Positions 47,176 to 59,881 of a stretch of 64,000 nucleotides of DNA are shown in pieces. The translations under genes and the position numbers were made by a program. This DNA comes from Nymphalis io. Its lineage: Eukaryota; Arthropoda; Insecta; Lepidoptera; Nymphalidae. Numbering within the stretch: position 1 is the first letter of the stretch; every line of letters starts with the position of its first letter. The notes below the pieces were generated by a model, which saw only the letters and a list, made by a program, of their open reading frames with translations, had not been told where the DNA came from and did no database searches. The stretch covers positions 12,619,501 through 12,683,500 of the forward strand of contig NC_065892.1 of NCBI RefSeq assembly GCF_905147045.1. The letters run 5' to 3'.

Positions 47176-47864
47176 TTTCTAAACCACGTTTATAATAAGT
47201 CGTGCAAAATTTAAAATAAAATATAACTGTAACAATAGTTAGTGTCAATGACGAAACTCATTTCTGAAAGAGACATTGTGTAAAAATGAACGAATAAACT
47301 TATGAGCGCAAAGCAATCCGTAGAGCAAATCCTATCAAAGTTCCCTATATAGTCTCAGTATGACTTATATTAAAACTAACTATACTTAAGCTGAGAAATT
47401 AATATCCTAACTCCCTTTGATAGGATGCAGCACAGCGTTATATTTTGGGGCTACAATTTAATCCCGCTAACAGTGTTAACCCGATCTTCATCTCTAAAGC
47501 CATTGAGCGCTGACATGTTTATTTAGGACAACATTGCCGACTAAGGAAATAGTGGAATCTAGTTTGGAGATTGTTTAGTATATGTTAAAATCAACTAACT
47601 AATTATCACAATCAATAATCTAGAATTTTTTAAAAATAGAACATAAAAATCGGTTAAATCGTGAAACATAAGCCATTTTAAAAATTCATACTGAAAATAC
47701 TAATATTGTATATAAGCCAAAAAGCCGGCTGCCACAGCGACAGTTTGTAGAAAACACACTATATTGTAAGAAGACATGCATTTCATGTAAAGGTACACTT
47801 ATTACATTACAATCAAATGTTCATATCGCATCTGACACATCTAAATAACTCCTTCTTATTGCTT

Positions 47865-48058
47865 TATTAGTTTCCGCCTGCAGCTTCACACGCTTCGCCC
47901 GCGTTTGATGGGAAGAGATATTAGGTACCCTACGTCCTATTCTATATCCCGGACAACATGTGTGCAAAATTTCGTGATGATCAGTTAAGTAGTTAAGGCT
48001 TAAAGCGTTAAGAAATAAATAACAAATTAAGTCACGCATTTGTAATGTTAGTAAGGAT
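47865..48058 (+). repeat. RTE-like retrotransposon 3' tail
   Basis: TTCACACGCTTCGCCCGCG, CCTACGTCCTATTCTATATC, CATGTGTGCAAAATTTCGTG, ATGATCAGTTAAGTAGTTAA, GCGTTAAGAAATAAATAAC and TAATGTTAGTAAGGA are in the order seen at RTE-type element ends. No coding part remains. Confidence 0.55.
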
Positions 48059-50790
48059 TACAACGGTTTTAATGCACTACTCGGTAATTCGTGACACAAA
48101 AATAAGTATCAAGTCACTTTAATTATTTCTAAAAAAAAGTATTAATGAACAATGTTCGCTCGTCGGAAGTAATCTAGTATTATGTTCATTCAACCAAATT
48201 TCGTTTCTATAAATATAAACAACCTTTTTCATTTTACCAAAGTATTCGTATTATTTAAATCTAATAATTCGTTGCAAATCGATAATTTTAATATATTATA
48301 ATATATAAAGTATGTATATATATATTCTAATTTTGAAAAAGATTGTTAGTATTAAAACCAATAAATATTACGTTAATGTTGATTAACTTTGACAGTGGCT
48401 ATAAATGAACTTTTTCAAAATTAAAATTGATTAAGAATAGTAAATGTGTTTTTTTAATATTTGATTGTATATCAAATCATGAAGATATTAAAAAAGTAAT
48501 TAAATACTTTTTTTAAATTTAAACAAAATGGCAAGATTTTTTCTCACCTAATCCACATATAAATAGAAATCGTGTTCAACATATTAATTATTTTTTTTAT
48601 CCATTATGCTCATTTCAATTATAAGCACCACTTAATACAATCGCGATGTCGTCATAAAATGTCTAAACACTTGTATCTTAAGAATTCTTCAATTTATAAG
48701 ACTTCGCATCGGTCTATTGAAAGATTTTTCACATAGTTTAAAATAAATAGACCACCATCGTCGCGCGTGGGCTTTACTACGTGCGATCCGCATTACTAAC
48801 ATATTTATTTGATCTCTTATAACCGGTTTACACCCTTAGGTCTCAGTGTTGTTAATTCACAGATTCGATATCATTTTATAATAAGATATGTTTTTGTATA
48901 AGCGTTAAAATAGTTTAACTATCAATACACAATAATGTTTATGTTACACTCGTTTTTGAGCGGTTATTAAAAATGGTTACGATATAATATAAACGGCTCC
49001 TAAAACTGTTACTATGTTATTCCAGAGACACGATACACGTGTTCTGAAGAATTCATCTCGTGGCATAGATTAAATAATACTATTCCAACCATATGCTTCG
49101 TTTTCTTATAATGTCGTAAATCAATACTGACCTATAAATACATTAATATAAGGGCGATAACATACTAGCAAAAAACCACGTTTTTAGATACACACACACG
49201 AAAAACACATTTTCGTTTTACAAGATTTTACTTAACTTCTCCTATTAATATGCGAGTCAAATTTTGCAAACAAATAAACCGTTTAAGCTGAAATTTTTCG
49301 AGCACTTATACTGTCACAATAATAAAAAAAAGTTTTTTTTTTTAATTTTTTTTATTACTTGACCATGCATTTTACATTGATCCGATTTTTCTTGGCCACA
49401 TAAAAATAAATTTCTAAAAAAAAAACATAAAAAAGCGCAAAACTATAACTTAATATCTTGGAACATAGATATATCAATTTTTAGTTTATTTGGGTTTAAA
49501 TTACACAGACGTGACAAATATTCCGACTATAAGATATAAAGGAAACGCGTGGAATATATTAAAACGAAATGGCCTGATGCAGTTTTTACTGAATCACTTG
49601 AACGACAATAGTGTTAACAAACGCGTCAGTGCGCCAACATAATAAATTTACACCTCTGAACTTGTCGATGACACAAAGATCATGAAAATCGAAGTAGATA
49701 AATCTCTTTGATAGACGTCTGTTTATTGTAGCATAGATTTATCAAGATACACGTATAGCCCAAAATATTCTTTAATATTGAACGAATAATTAAATTACGT
49801 CATTTGTTTTGTTTTTTATTTACTTTTTAACAATAACTCTTTTGCATATAGTAGATAACTCAAAAATATGATTTTTACTACAACTATATTGTAATATTGT
49901 TAATGCAAGAAGTATGGTTTATGTTTTATCAAATAAAATAAAAGAGAAAAAGCTTGGAAAAGAAGAGAAATAATGAAAACAATGTAGCACAACTAAAACT
50001 GGCTGGTAACGTAGGCGGTGAAATTTGAGCCGTGATGTGAATAGATCTATCGATAAAGTTTAATATCTACTTATTGACTCGTGTGGGTTTGATATATATA
50101 AGATTTATTTTCATAATATTGACTCAGTTAATATATTTACAAGATAAGACAATTAGCGTGTCAATATTTATAGATATTTTTTGGGTTCAGAAATATTTGC
50201 ATCACATATTGGATTTGAGTACAGGCTAAATATTGGTCATAAACGTCAGAATGAGCCATTTAAAAAACTAAACGTTATGTGGTAACTCTTTGGTCTTACA
50301 AACCAAATATTGCATCAACATAAAACATACCTTTTTCTCTTCAATGTTTAATGAAAAACTAATAGAAATTTGATCTAAGCCAAAGAATCCTGTAGTAGAT
50401 AGTAAAAACTAAAGCGGAAACCACGGATAATTTTTAAAACTTAAATATTATAATTGATACATATTCTTAATTTAAATAAAAAATATGATCATGGTCAATT
50501 TATTTATAAAGGCAATTGTATTCAATGTTTACATTTTAGGAATTACTTTATTGTTTCAAAGAGATAAATAATTTATTGTATCGTTAGGTACAAAGTATAC
50601 TCGAGGTGTTAAAATATTGAATGGTTTTTTCGTCTATGATCATTATTAATGTTAAGGAAATTTTATGGGTTCAACATAAGATATAAATAAACACTTCACA
50701 TATAAATCAATCTATTTTAGAAGTAAGTGTTACGAAAACAATATGTTTAATTACTTCGAATAATTAATTATTTGTAAAAATTGGAGGTTA
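48059..50790. other. Presumed lectin intron; no exon recognised
   Basis: A+T-rich. An acceptor-like TGTTATTCCAG at about 49014-49024 is followed by only 15 open codons with no lectin character. The runs of A and T near 49325-49350 and 49417-49426 are simple sequence. Confidence 0.4.
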
Positions 50791-50794
50791 ATTA

Positions 50795-51000
50795 AGTAAT
50801 TTTCTGAGCTCTTATGAATTCGTAGATCTTAAACGAAGGTTGCGGGTTATTACCAAGGGGAGTGCCATAGTATTTTGATTTGACGTGATATTCAGTATGA
50901 GCTCGATAGTAAGGAAACTTGCATGTAACGGATAAAATTCTGCCTGTAAATAAACCCCCACTGAAGTAGCGTGTCGGAAGCAAACCTTACCTTGGCTTTA
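50795..51000 (+). repeat. Decayed SINE remnant related to family B
   Basis: AAACTTGCATGTAACGG, ATAAAATTCTGCCTGTAAA and ACTGAAGTAGCGTGTCGGAA align loosely with GAAACCTGCATGTGTCTAAT, GAAATTCTGCCACATGT and TGGAGCAGCGTGGTGGAA in family B. The front part is barely recognisable. Confidence 0.42.
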
Positions 51001-51039
51001 GATGGAGATGAGTCACTTTTGAGTCACTTTTAGAACTTT

Positions 51040-51318
51040 GACGAGCCGGTTGGCGTGGTTGGTAGATACTTGCCTTTTCACGCCGAAGGTTGTGGGTTCG
51101 ATTCCCACCCAGGACAGACATTTGTGTGCATGAACATGTCTGTTTGTGCTGAGTCTGGGTGTAGTTTTCTATATAATTATGTATTTACAAAAGAAAGGTA
51201 GTATATGTAGTATATCAGTTGTCTGGTTCCCATAGCACAAGCTTTGTACAAGCTTAATTTGGGATCAGATGGCCGTGAGTGAAAAATGTCCCAGGATATT
51301 ATTATTATTATTATTATA
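51040..51318 (+). repeat. SINE family D, copy 3 (best full copy)
   Basis: Head GACGAGCCGGTTGGCGTGG, anticodon-arm-like CTTTTCACGCCGAAGG and B box GGTTCGATTCCC, then CAGGACAGACATTTGTGTGC. The end is AATGTCCCAGGATATT followed by (ATT)n. The arm plus B box resembles tRNA-Glu, which I take as its likely ancestor. Confidence 0.9.
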
Positions 51319-51344
51319 ATACTTACATTGCTGACGCATATTTG

Positions 51345-51625
51345 ACTGACAGCTTTTTTCGTTGATCTAGCATATAAGCCTGGCCTATAACAAGTTACCG
51401 GGTTCTTCTGTATATAAATTCTCAATAGAAAGCCGTGTTGGGTCCTACGACTAAACTATTTCGGGTTCTGTCGGATTAGCTGTCCCATTGGATTTTAGGA
51501 GTCAAGAAATATAGAGTGCATCTATGTTCGTGCAAACACTTGTGCACTATAATATTTGATGCGTTGGCTAATAACCCTGACTGAATGGCCGCTATGGCCG
51601 AAATCGGAGGACATCATCAACACAC
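51345..51625 (+). repeat. SINE family C, diverged copy 5
   Basis: The head is poorly kept (TTCGTTGATCTAGCATATAA). The body is clear: GGTTCTGTCGGATTAGC, CCCATTGGATTTTAGGAG, ATAGAGTGCATCTATGTTC, TTGTGCACTATAATATTTG, GGCCGAAATCGGAGGACAT. It starts about 25 bases after the tail of a family D SINE in the same orientation. Confidence 0.75.
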
Positions 51626-53069
51626 ATAAGATATCTCATCTACTTCAACAACCCTCACTTGAATGTATATAATTTTTATTCCCTCACTTCATGGAAACAT
51701 CGCATATTTCAGTTATTATTAACCTTGAAAAAAAAATTCTTATCGCCTTCTCACCAAAGGTTCCATGTTCTAATTACCGTGGGCTTATTACATTTAAAAA
51801 TCTGGTTTACCGACCCACAAACAACAGGAAGCGTCGTAAACTTTTATCGATATCCCAAATTATGCCGCGCCAAATGCCACGATGATTCCAGGTACATTGT
51901 GTTAGTAAAGTCAGGGTTGCCAAATTTACTTTTGTAATAATATTGTAGAAACAAAAACACGAATACAAATCTTATTTTCATTAAAAAAAAACACTACAAT
52001 ATTGAGGACGATATAAGCGTGACTTAATTTGGTGTAGATACCAATTTACCCGTATTAGTAAACAATTTCTGTTGATTTTATTTTCGCTACCACATTTAAA
52101 TAAATTGTTCAAGTAATCAAGTGTAAACATCCTGTACATAAATGTTCTATAATATATTTGATTTGTTAAAAACAACATAACTTGAACATAAATCGTCTTG
52201 TAATCTATATCCGGTAATTTGGGAACCCTGAATGCAGCTGAATTTGCGTCACATCGCTGGAGGCGATTACGAAAACCACCGTCACCGATCACACTGATTC
52301 GTCACGGTTATTCGAGAATCGTGTGGGCTGGACCACATGGCAATGAACGGGCTACGAACAAAATTTCGAACTTAAAAAACTTTTACCATACTAACGTTTT
52401 AAGTGAAAATACTTTGTTGTATTGCTAAATTTTACTAACAATAAATATTTCACTGTTTGTGAAATAATATTGGTTTCCTGATTTGAGTTTTTTTTTAATT
52501 AGTCATTATATTCTATTATGACCAGGAACCAATAAACGTGATGGGTTATTAGCTTTATCCAAAAAACTGTTTCATATAAGTAGCCATTTAAAAAAAAATC
52601 TTATTAGAAATCGTTCTTTCTTCAAATGCGATTACCAACAACCAATGAAATTCAGTTGTTTTTAGTCTTATTTATCTTTCTTAATACAACTAACCGAGAG
52701 CAGATATTATCTAGGAGAATTGCTTTTCTTATTAAATATTGCAATCAAAATCACATGTCAATTATGAATACTTTATTTGTTTAACTAAGTCATATATTAT
52801 AATATGAAACTACTTACGCTTACAATACAATTTCTAATCAACGGCATTAGATGAAATAAGTTAATTGAAATAAATTTCATGCAGCTGTAAACCTCATTAT
52901 GTACAAGCTCTGGGTAATAATTACGATATTTTCACAACAAACTTTAATAATGCTCTAGTACAAAGAGGGTAAGAAATAAAAGCTCAACTACCAACGGAAA
53001 TGATTGCTTTATTATTTGCCAATTTTCTTCGGTGGTAGTTTTTAGTCCTAGTAGTATTTAACGGTATGA
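51626..53069. other. No exon recognised; compositional island at 52205-52345
   Basis: The island (CCTGAATGCAGCTGAATTTG, CATCGCTGGAGGCGATTACG, GTGGGCTGGACCACATGGC) is unusually G+C-rich for this window. It has open frames on both strands but no domain I know. The frames at 51659-51937 likewise show no motif. Confidence 0.4.
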
Positions 53070-53299
53070 TGTAATGCCTTTAAAAGTCCCACTGCTGGGT
53101 TGCTTTTGGGGGAGCTTAGCTAACTTTAATACTATCGGAAAAAAATATGCAATTAGTATTTTTTTTGTATGGTGTCACTGTCTGTTGAAACAATTTTTTT
53201 TGATCGTTTATCCAAACTTCATGTTAAAACTAGGAAACCATATTACGAACATTTTTAGTCTGATTTTTATTTGATGATTGCACAATTTTTGATAATGAT

Positions 53300-53445
53300 T
53301 TTTTTTATAGAATAGGAAGACGGACGAGCATATAGGCCACCAGTGGTCACAAAGGCCCATAGAGATTGGCATTGTAAGAAATGTTAACCATCGCTTACAT
53401 CACCAATGCGCCACCAACCTTGGGAACTATAATATTATGGGGTTT
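53300..53445 (-). repeat. Family A repeat, partial copy 6
   Basis: T run, then ATAGAATAGGAAGACGGACG, GCATATAGGCCACCAGTGGT, CATCGCTTACATCACCAATG and CCAACCTTGGGAACTATAA. The copy stops about halfway, consistent with 5' truncation of a poly(A)-tailed element. A tiny family B-like fragment (AGTCCCACTGCTGGGTTGC) lies at 53084-53102. Confidence 0.82.
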
Positions 53446-54753
53446 ATTTGACTATACTAGTCATATAATTCGTTATATAGTAATTTTAATAATGTAATAG
53501 GTAAATATGCATTAATATTTTTCATGTGCAATTAAATATTTCCTGTTATTTATTAGTTTATATTTAAACTTATAGAAAATCAATTACCTATAAATTAAAA
53601 TCGTAATAATTTCTTGTAGTAACAAAAACTACGGTAAAGTCAAGTTATTATTGCATATTCTTGAGTTTTTTTATCAAATATTTTTGTTGTATACAAATAC
53701 TCGGAAACCAATAAGAAAGCGAACGTGACAAGTGTCAAGTGAAACCCGTCACATCTGCGAAACCGTCGCGGATGAGATTAAGTATTTAAAACACTTTTAA
53801 ATTGACGAGATTAACCTACATAACGTATAAATCATAATTACTATTATTGAAATAATAAAAAAATGTTTTCTATTTAAAAATAAGTAATAAAAGTTAATTA
53901 AAAATCATCATAAAATATAGAAACAATAAATTTACTTATTGATGCAAGTATCTACTGCGGACGGTATAGCTAAAAAAAAGGCGAAATAAAATAAGTTTTT
54001 TTTTTAGCAACATTGTTATTTTTACTTTAATAGTTCACATTTGATAGGGGATGTGATCTTTCAATTCCCAAGGTATATTTTCATCTCAAAAAGCGTACAA
54101 ATGCGATTACATAAGCAATAGTACCATGGAAACAGCGTAGACGAAATATATAAATATTATTATATTAAAGTTTTAAACTTTTTATACTAAGAGCAGTTTT
54201 ATATAAATGAGGAAGAAAAATACCAACAATATATCCCTAAGGAATTCCCGTATTAACTGGAGCCACAAGATGTCTTTTACCATTTACAGTAACCATCTAA
54301 AAATATCTCAGTTACGGAATCAGAAAGTTGAGAACGATCTTTAATAACGTATTGACGAATCTTTCTGACCTGTGCTTGAAACTAGTTTTTTTGATAGATT
54401 TAACAAAATATAGTATTTTCTTATACAACAACATGTAACAAAATCAACACGAACATACATAGTTCACTACAATGTATACACAATTATTATATCATTACTA
54501 TTAGTGTACAAGTTACTCACGTACGGCCTTCAATTGTTTAATATAGAAATGTATAGAATTCATAGTGTTTTAGAATACAAGTATCGGTATTGTTGCAGAC
54601 ATAGAACAATGAACATTAGAAATGGATAATATGAAAAATTTAATCATTTCATACACATGCTTAAGCACACGCACACATACAGAATCAAATGAGAATAAAA
54701 ATACACTTTATTAAAGGTTCTTAAAATCATTTTTAAATCGTCATTTTAGAAGG
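53446..54753. other. No exon recognised
   Basis: A+T-rich. Nothing identifiable. Confidence 0.45.
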
Positions 54754-55056
54754 TTTTTTTTTTTTATAGTAAAGGAAAGCGGACGAGCATATGGGCCACC
54801 TGATGGTAAGTGGTCACCAACGCCCTTAGACATTGGCATTGTAAGAAATGTCAACCATCGCTTACATATCCAATGCGCCACCAACCTTGGGAACTAAGAT
54901 GTTATGTCCGTTGTGCCTGTAATTACACTGGCTCACTCACCCTTCAAACCGGAACACAACAATACCAAGTACTGCTGTTTTGCGGTACAATATCTGATGA
55001 GTGGGTGGTACCTACCCAGACGAGCTTGCACAAAGCTCTACCACCAGCAAAATTTT
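54754..55056 (-). repeat. Family A repeat, copy 7
   Basis: Complete copy: T run, ATAGTAAAGGAAAGCGGACG, ATGGGCCACCTGATGGTAAG, CAACCTTGGGAACTAAG, CACTCACCCTTCAAACCGG, GTGGTACCTACCCAGACGAG, CTACCACCAGCAAAATT. Confidence 0.9.
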
Positions 55057-55393
55057 AATGTAAAGCTACCACTGTTTCGGATTTTAGATTCTACCGAGTA
55101 GATCCGGCAAGAAAATAAGTAGTTTTATTTTTAATCAATCATATAATATACATGTTATAATAATAATCATATGCAATTATATTTCTGTATCCCGTATGAA
55201 AAATTTCATCATTTATTTAATAATTTTATTTATTAATCATGTACAGTATAAGTCTTATTTAAATGTAAATGTATTCAATAATATAATATAATGTAAATAT
55301 ATTCAATTTCAAAAAGACAACGAGCAATATATATAAACTGATGATAATAAAAGGTTTTTTCAATGTTTTATAAATTAATCTAAAACAATAAAC
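55057..55393. other. Spacer between two family A copies
   Basis: A+T-rich, about 340 bases. No features recognised. Confidence 0.45.
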
Positions 55394-55694
55394 TTTTTTT
55401 TTTTTTATAGAATAGGAAGGTGGACGAGCATATGGGCCACCTGATGGTAAGTGGTCACCAACGCTCTTAGACATTGGCATTGTAAGAAATGTTAACCATC
55501 GCTTACATCACCAATGCGCCACCAACCTTAGGAACTAAGATGTTATGTCCGTTGTGCCTGTAATTACACTGGCTCACTCACCCTTCAAACCGGAACACAA
55601 CAATATCAAGTATTGCTGTTTTGCGGTAGAATATCTGATGAGTGGGTGGTACCTACCCAGACGAGCTTGCACAAAGCCCTACCACCAGTAAAAT
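55394..55694 (-). repeat. Family A repeat, copy 8
   Basis: Complete, same orientation as copy 7: T run, ATAGAATAGGAAGGTGGACG, CACCTGATGGTAAGTGG, CTTAGGAACTAAGATG, CACAACAATATCAAGTATTG, CTACCACCAGTAAAATATA. The two copies differ at several positions, so they are separate insertions and not a recent duplication. Confidence 0.9.
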
Positions 55695-57071
55695 ATAATA
55701 TATTATAGAATTATAATTAATCCTTACTAAGCTTTTTTATAAGCTTGTAAATCCAATAAATATACTTATGATGTTCGTTTGACGGTAAGCAATAATTGTG
55801 ATATTTGCGTCACTTCTACTTCTATTTCGTGGTTGCAAGTCGTATGTTACCGGCGGTGAACGTATCAATAGTTCCACGAAATCTGCTATTGATACGTGAT
55901 CGATGCTCTTAAATTAATGCACTTCTCACATTTGTAATAAATCGTTTTTAAAACGATAAAACTCTTTACCGCTTGGATTTTCCGACACCCGCTTGCAAAA
56001 GCTGTTATGCAAATTATTACAAACTAGTTTTAACCTATAGTTCCACCCATGTGTTTCAGGATAAAAATCCTACGAATATTTATTTACAGATATTATATCT
56101 GGTATATAAAATATATAATAACATTCGTACCTTCGTTCCAATTGTTCCAAACGTGAAGAAAAAAACAATTAAACACATTTTCACATTGATAATAATGTTT
56201 GTACTTTTAGATATTTTCATTGTTATCTATCTTATTTATTAAACATCATAAATTCATGACAAATATACTTTGTTATTAAAATCGAAATATTGTCAGCAAA
56301 GTAAAGTAAATGTACTTGACATAGGCCCTTTCTCCTCTTACATACACATGTTAAATTTACAGAATTTTACCAGTCGCACGCATAATAACATACCTTTTGG
56401 TTAAAATCTACCTATTTTACCCATTGAGCCATCTCGAATTTAGTAATTGCTGAAAATGGTCGATGGCACCATTTAAAAAATATATACATTGTTGAGCTCC
56501 GTAAATAGCCCACACCAACTATAGTAATTTTGTTTATAAATAAATGAGACTAATGTGTGGGTGACCTTAATGTGCATGGGACCATAATAAAAATAGTTCA
56601 AGGTTGGAAGAAAAACTTATTAAGATCGTCAGTCATATCAAAACGATTGGAGTCAATTTAAAGTCAACCATGATAATCGAGCCCTAACATCATCATCACT
56701 ATTTTCATCACCTGATGATGTCATCTGAACAATGGGGTAATAAAATGCACCGATCAACGGAGGAAATTGTTACAAATTATATATACATATATGTGCCCTG
56801 ACTCATTCGAAACGTGCGTCGAGACGATTGCAAATATTACGAGTTGAATGAGTTCGACTATTATTTTATTTTACATAACCTTGCTTATATCGCTTACTAT
56901 CATATTAATAAAATATTTTGGAATGAAATTATTTAACTATTGTCGATATCATGAGTTTAAGATTAATGAATTAATCAAATTCATAAATCTTAAAAATCCA
57001 AGAAATATTTTTTTTACAAAATCATGCAACTAAGTATCCTGCTATGTTATTAAACTAGATATTATATAATT
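55695..57071. other. No exon recognised; decayed family B remnant at 56310-56445
   Basis: ATAGGCCCTTTCTCCTCTTA, TACACATGTTAAATTTACAG and CATTGAGCCATCTCG match scattered pieces of a minus-oriented family B SINE. The short open frames at 55973 and 56848 show no domain. Confidence 0.4.
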
Positions 57072-57442
57072 GGCTGCCTCGTTGGTCTAGTGGCTTGATA
57101 TAAGGCCGCAGACCCGGAGGTCCTGGGTTCAATTCCCAGGTCGGGCCAATAAAAAGTTATTGGGTTTTTCTGTCAGAAAATTCTCAGTAGCAGCCCAGTG
57201 TGTGGAAATTGGAAGTGTGTACACTCCCGTGCCTCGGAAAGCACGTAAAGCCGTTGGTCCTGCGCCTGAACTCTTTCCGGTCGTGTCGGATTGCCGTTCC
57301 ATCGGATTATGAGAGTTAGGAAATAGAGAGTGCACCTGTGTTTGCGCACACTTGTGCACTATAATATCTCCTGCGTAGTTGGCTAATCTCTCTTGAGATT
57401 GGCCGCCGTTGCCGAAATCGGTCTGGAGGACATTATTATTAT
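57072..57442 (+). repeat. SINE family C, copy 6 (best full copy)
   Basis: Head GGCTGCCTCGTTGGTCTAG and CTGGGTTCAATTCCCAGGTC: A box TGGTCTAGTGG and B box GTTCAATTC both fit the Pol III consensus. Body: GGGCCAATAAAAAGTTATTG, AACTCTTTCCGGTCGTGTCG, GTGCACTATAATATCTCCTG, TTGGCTAATCTCTCTTGAG. End: GTCTGGAGGACATTATTATT. It defines the family in this window. Confidence 0.92.
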
Positions 57443-58304
57443 ATAATATAAATTAATCATCTATTCTTATAGATGACATATCTAATCAACTACTTAAAAT
57501 AAAAATACGTCTACAATAATCAATTTTTGGTTATTCAAAACACAATATCCTCGTTAAAGTATTTCTTAATATATTTATTATTTAATTTGTAAAAAAAAAA
57601 TATTTTCATATTAAATTTTAGAAATTGATCAACTCATGTTATATTATAAATGATTCCATTATCAGATATTAACAAGATATTGAGACGTTAAGGTCACCAT
57701 TGCTTGCACAGATGTAGTACACAAACATAACCTACTTGCATTAATACTGGATATAAACTGTAAATATGACGATAAAACACATCACAACTGTAATTGGATA
57801 CACGATATACGATCGGTAAAGGAATTAATATTCATAAAATCATATTGTAAAGCCAAGTTATTCGTTACCAACGGCAACAAGTACCTATCATGAGCTAGAT
57901 TAATATAAACAGTATAAAATTTTGTACATCACGAGAGAATATAATAAGAAATTTTATATTTGATGTTTCTTTAAAGTTTAAAATCAATTTAATATGAATA
58001 CAGTCTTTTTTATGACAATCAAAAATAAAGTATCAATTCATTCAAACAATTTTAAAAATAATTTCAACGGTTAATTACAATTCTATTAATGAAATTGTAT
58101 TGCATGCCATGAATACTTGTGTCATCTGAGTGAACGGGTTTTTTTTTCTGGGTCGGAGCAGACGCATTCACAATGTAAATCAAGTAAAGATTTAGTATCA
58201 GATAACACTTAAATTACGTGCTCAGTTTTGGATCGAATAAATTTCTCCATCGTATTAAATAAATAATCATTATGACTGAATCATTTTATAAGAAGTCTAG
58301 CGGC
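57443..58304. other. No exon recognised
   Basis: A+T-rich. Nothing identifiable. Confidence 0.45.
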
Positions 58305-58430
58305 TGATGGTACGTGATTGACATTGTGCATAACTAATATCCCTGCAATTGATAATGTTCATGGAAGTAGCCACTTACCAACAGGTGGTCCATTTGCTCG
58401 CTTGTCTTTCTATCTCTCAACAAAAATATA
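58305..58430 (+). repeat. Mosaic repeat with a family A-like tail
   Basis: GTGATTGACATTGTGCATAA and CTAATATCCCTGCAATTGAT are not in family A, but CCACTTACCAACAGGTGGTC and CATTTGCTCGCTTGTCTTTC then match the last 50 bases of A. The same combination recurs at 60950-61065, so this is a distinct repeat sharing A's 3' end. Confidence 0.55.
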
Positions 58431-59294
58431 ATACTTATATAATATATCATATTTAAAGTTACATAAATTGTGAAAACATTATTCATAAATGTTTATAAAT
58501 ACGAGTATATATACATACGAATATGCTGGCGCCATCTAGTTTCAAATGAAACTTTACAAGCTACGACCAAAGAATAATATTGACTTAACATCACACGTGA
58601 ATACACTATCCTTGGGTAATAAAAGAACCTACACAAGCACGATTCGATTTTATTATCCTATAAACGGTACAAGCCGTTATCTTAAATACATATAGTTAAA
58701 ATCTATTGAACGGCATTATTTCTCTCGTTTTAAATAATTAATGGAGTACCTTTATCTCTTTCTCGCAAAAGAATTCGGCATTTTCAATATTAGCCCAGCA
58801 ACGTTGGCAAGCCGTACATTGGTCAATAAAATTAATTGGTGATTATTTTCGTATATGAGGTCAAGTGCTTCCAATAATTCTACAACTGTCTCTTGAGATG
58901 ATTGACTCTTATTAGATCGTCCTTCTCATGTTACACTATAAATCATATTAGTATAGTATTGTTCCCACACGATAGCTAACTCGTAATTTGCGTAGTATAT
59001 GTTCATTTTTAAGAATGTAATATTGATTTCCTTCTGCATATAACACAATTACAACACACTGTAACTTACCAGTGCTGAATTTTTAAGCTATCAACAGTAA
59101 GTTCAAGTAGATGTAAGTAGATTTTGGAGCTGCAAATTTGAAACCGTCAACTTTTCTTTTTAATTGCCATTATAACAACTCAGCAGCACATACATTCAAT
59201 TTGCTTTATCATACACTTGATATCTTATTAATTGAGAAACATATTTCTGATGTATTTTTCCCGTACCTATTCATAGTTTTATGCTGGAACTTAG
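58431..59294. other. No exon recognised
   Basis: A+T-rich. Nothing identifiable. Confidence 0.45.
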
Positions 59295-59431
59295 ATAAAA
59301 TCAAAATCCAAATTCATTATTCAAGTAGGCCCGTAAACTGGTGGAAAAGATTAAATATTAAGTTTCATGCACGTTCTTCTCGGTAGAATCTACATTCCGA
59401 ATGGACAATTAAAAATACTTTGGATTTATGT
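59295..59431. repeat. Decayed interspersed repeat with TTCTTCTCGGTAGAATCTAC motif
   Basis: AAATCAAAATCCAAATTCAT with TTCAAGTAGGCC at the left, and GCACGTTCTTCTCGGTAGAA with TCTACATTCCGAATGG at the right, match parts of the repeat seen at 62345 in opposing orientations. Family unknown to me. Confidence 0.4.
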
Positions 59432-59704
59432 ATTATAATAATAATAATAATATCCTGGGATATTTTTTACACACGGCCATCTGATCCCAAATTAAGCTTG
59501 TACAAAGCTGATATGGAAACCAGACAACTGATATACTACATATACTACTTTTTTTGTAAATACATACTTATATAGATAATTACACCCAGACTCAGGACAA
59601 ACAGACATGTTCATGCACACAAATGTCTGTCCTGGGTGGGAATCGAACCCACAACCTTCGGCGTGAAACGCAAATATCTACCAACCACGCCAACTGGCTC
59701 GTCA
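59432..59704 (-). repeat. SINE family D, copy 4
   Basis: Full-length. (ATA)n, then TATCCTGGGATATTTTTTAC, GGCCATCTGATCCCAAATTA, GTCCTGGGTGGGAATCGAAC, CCACGCCAACTGGCTCGTC on the + strand. Box B is intact on the minus strand. Confidence 0.9.
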
Positions 59705-59881
59705 AATTGTTGAATTTAATTTAAGTTATTCTACAGTTTTTTTATATTATTTCCTAAAAAACATATGCAGAAAATTTGTTGCAAAATTAAAAATAACAAT
59801 TGAATATTGAATTGAGTTACTTAATAGTTTCCGTAATGTTTAACAATCAATTTAGAATTAATATTGAGAACATACACAAAA

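Noticed and set aside
49024..49072. Possible lectin exon after TGTTATTCCAG
   Set aside because: Only 15 open codons, no lectin-like residues, and no following donor that would keep the frame open.
51659..51937. Overlapping frames of 92 and 64 codons
   Set aside because: Two overlapping frames in different phases, neither with a domain or conserved-looking motif.
54810..55058. Protein-coding gene of 82 codons
   Set aside because: It lies wholly in a family A repeat and recurs with the repeat elsewhere in the window, so I annotate the repeat and report the frame only as an observation.
54754..55694. Segmental tandem duplication of two family A copies
   Set aside because: The spacer is unique sequence and the copies differ at many positions, so two independent insertions are more likely.
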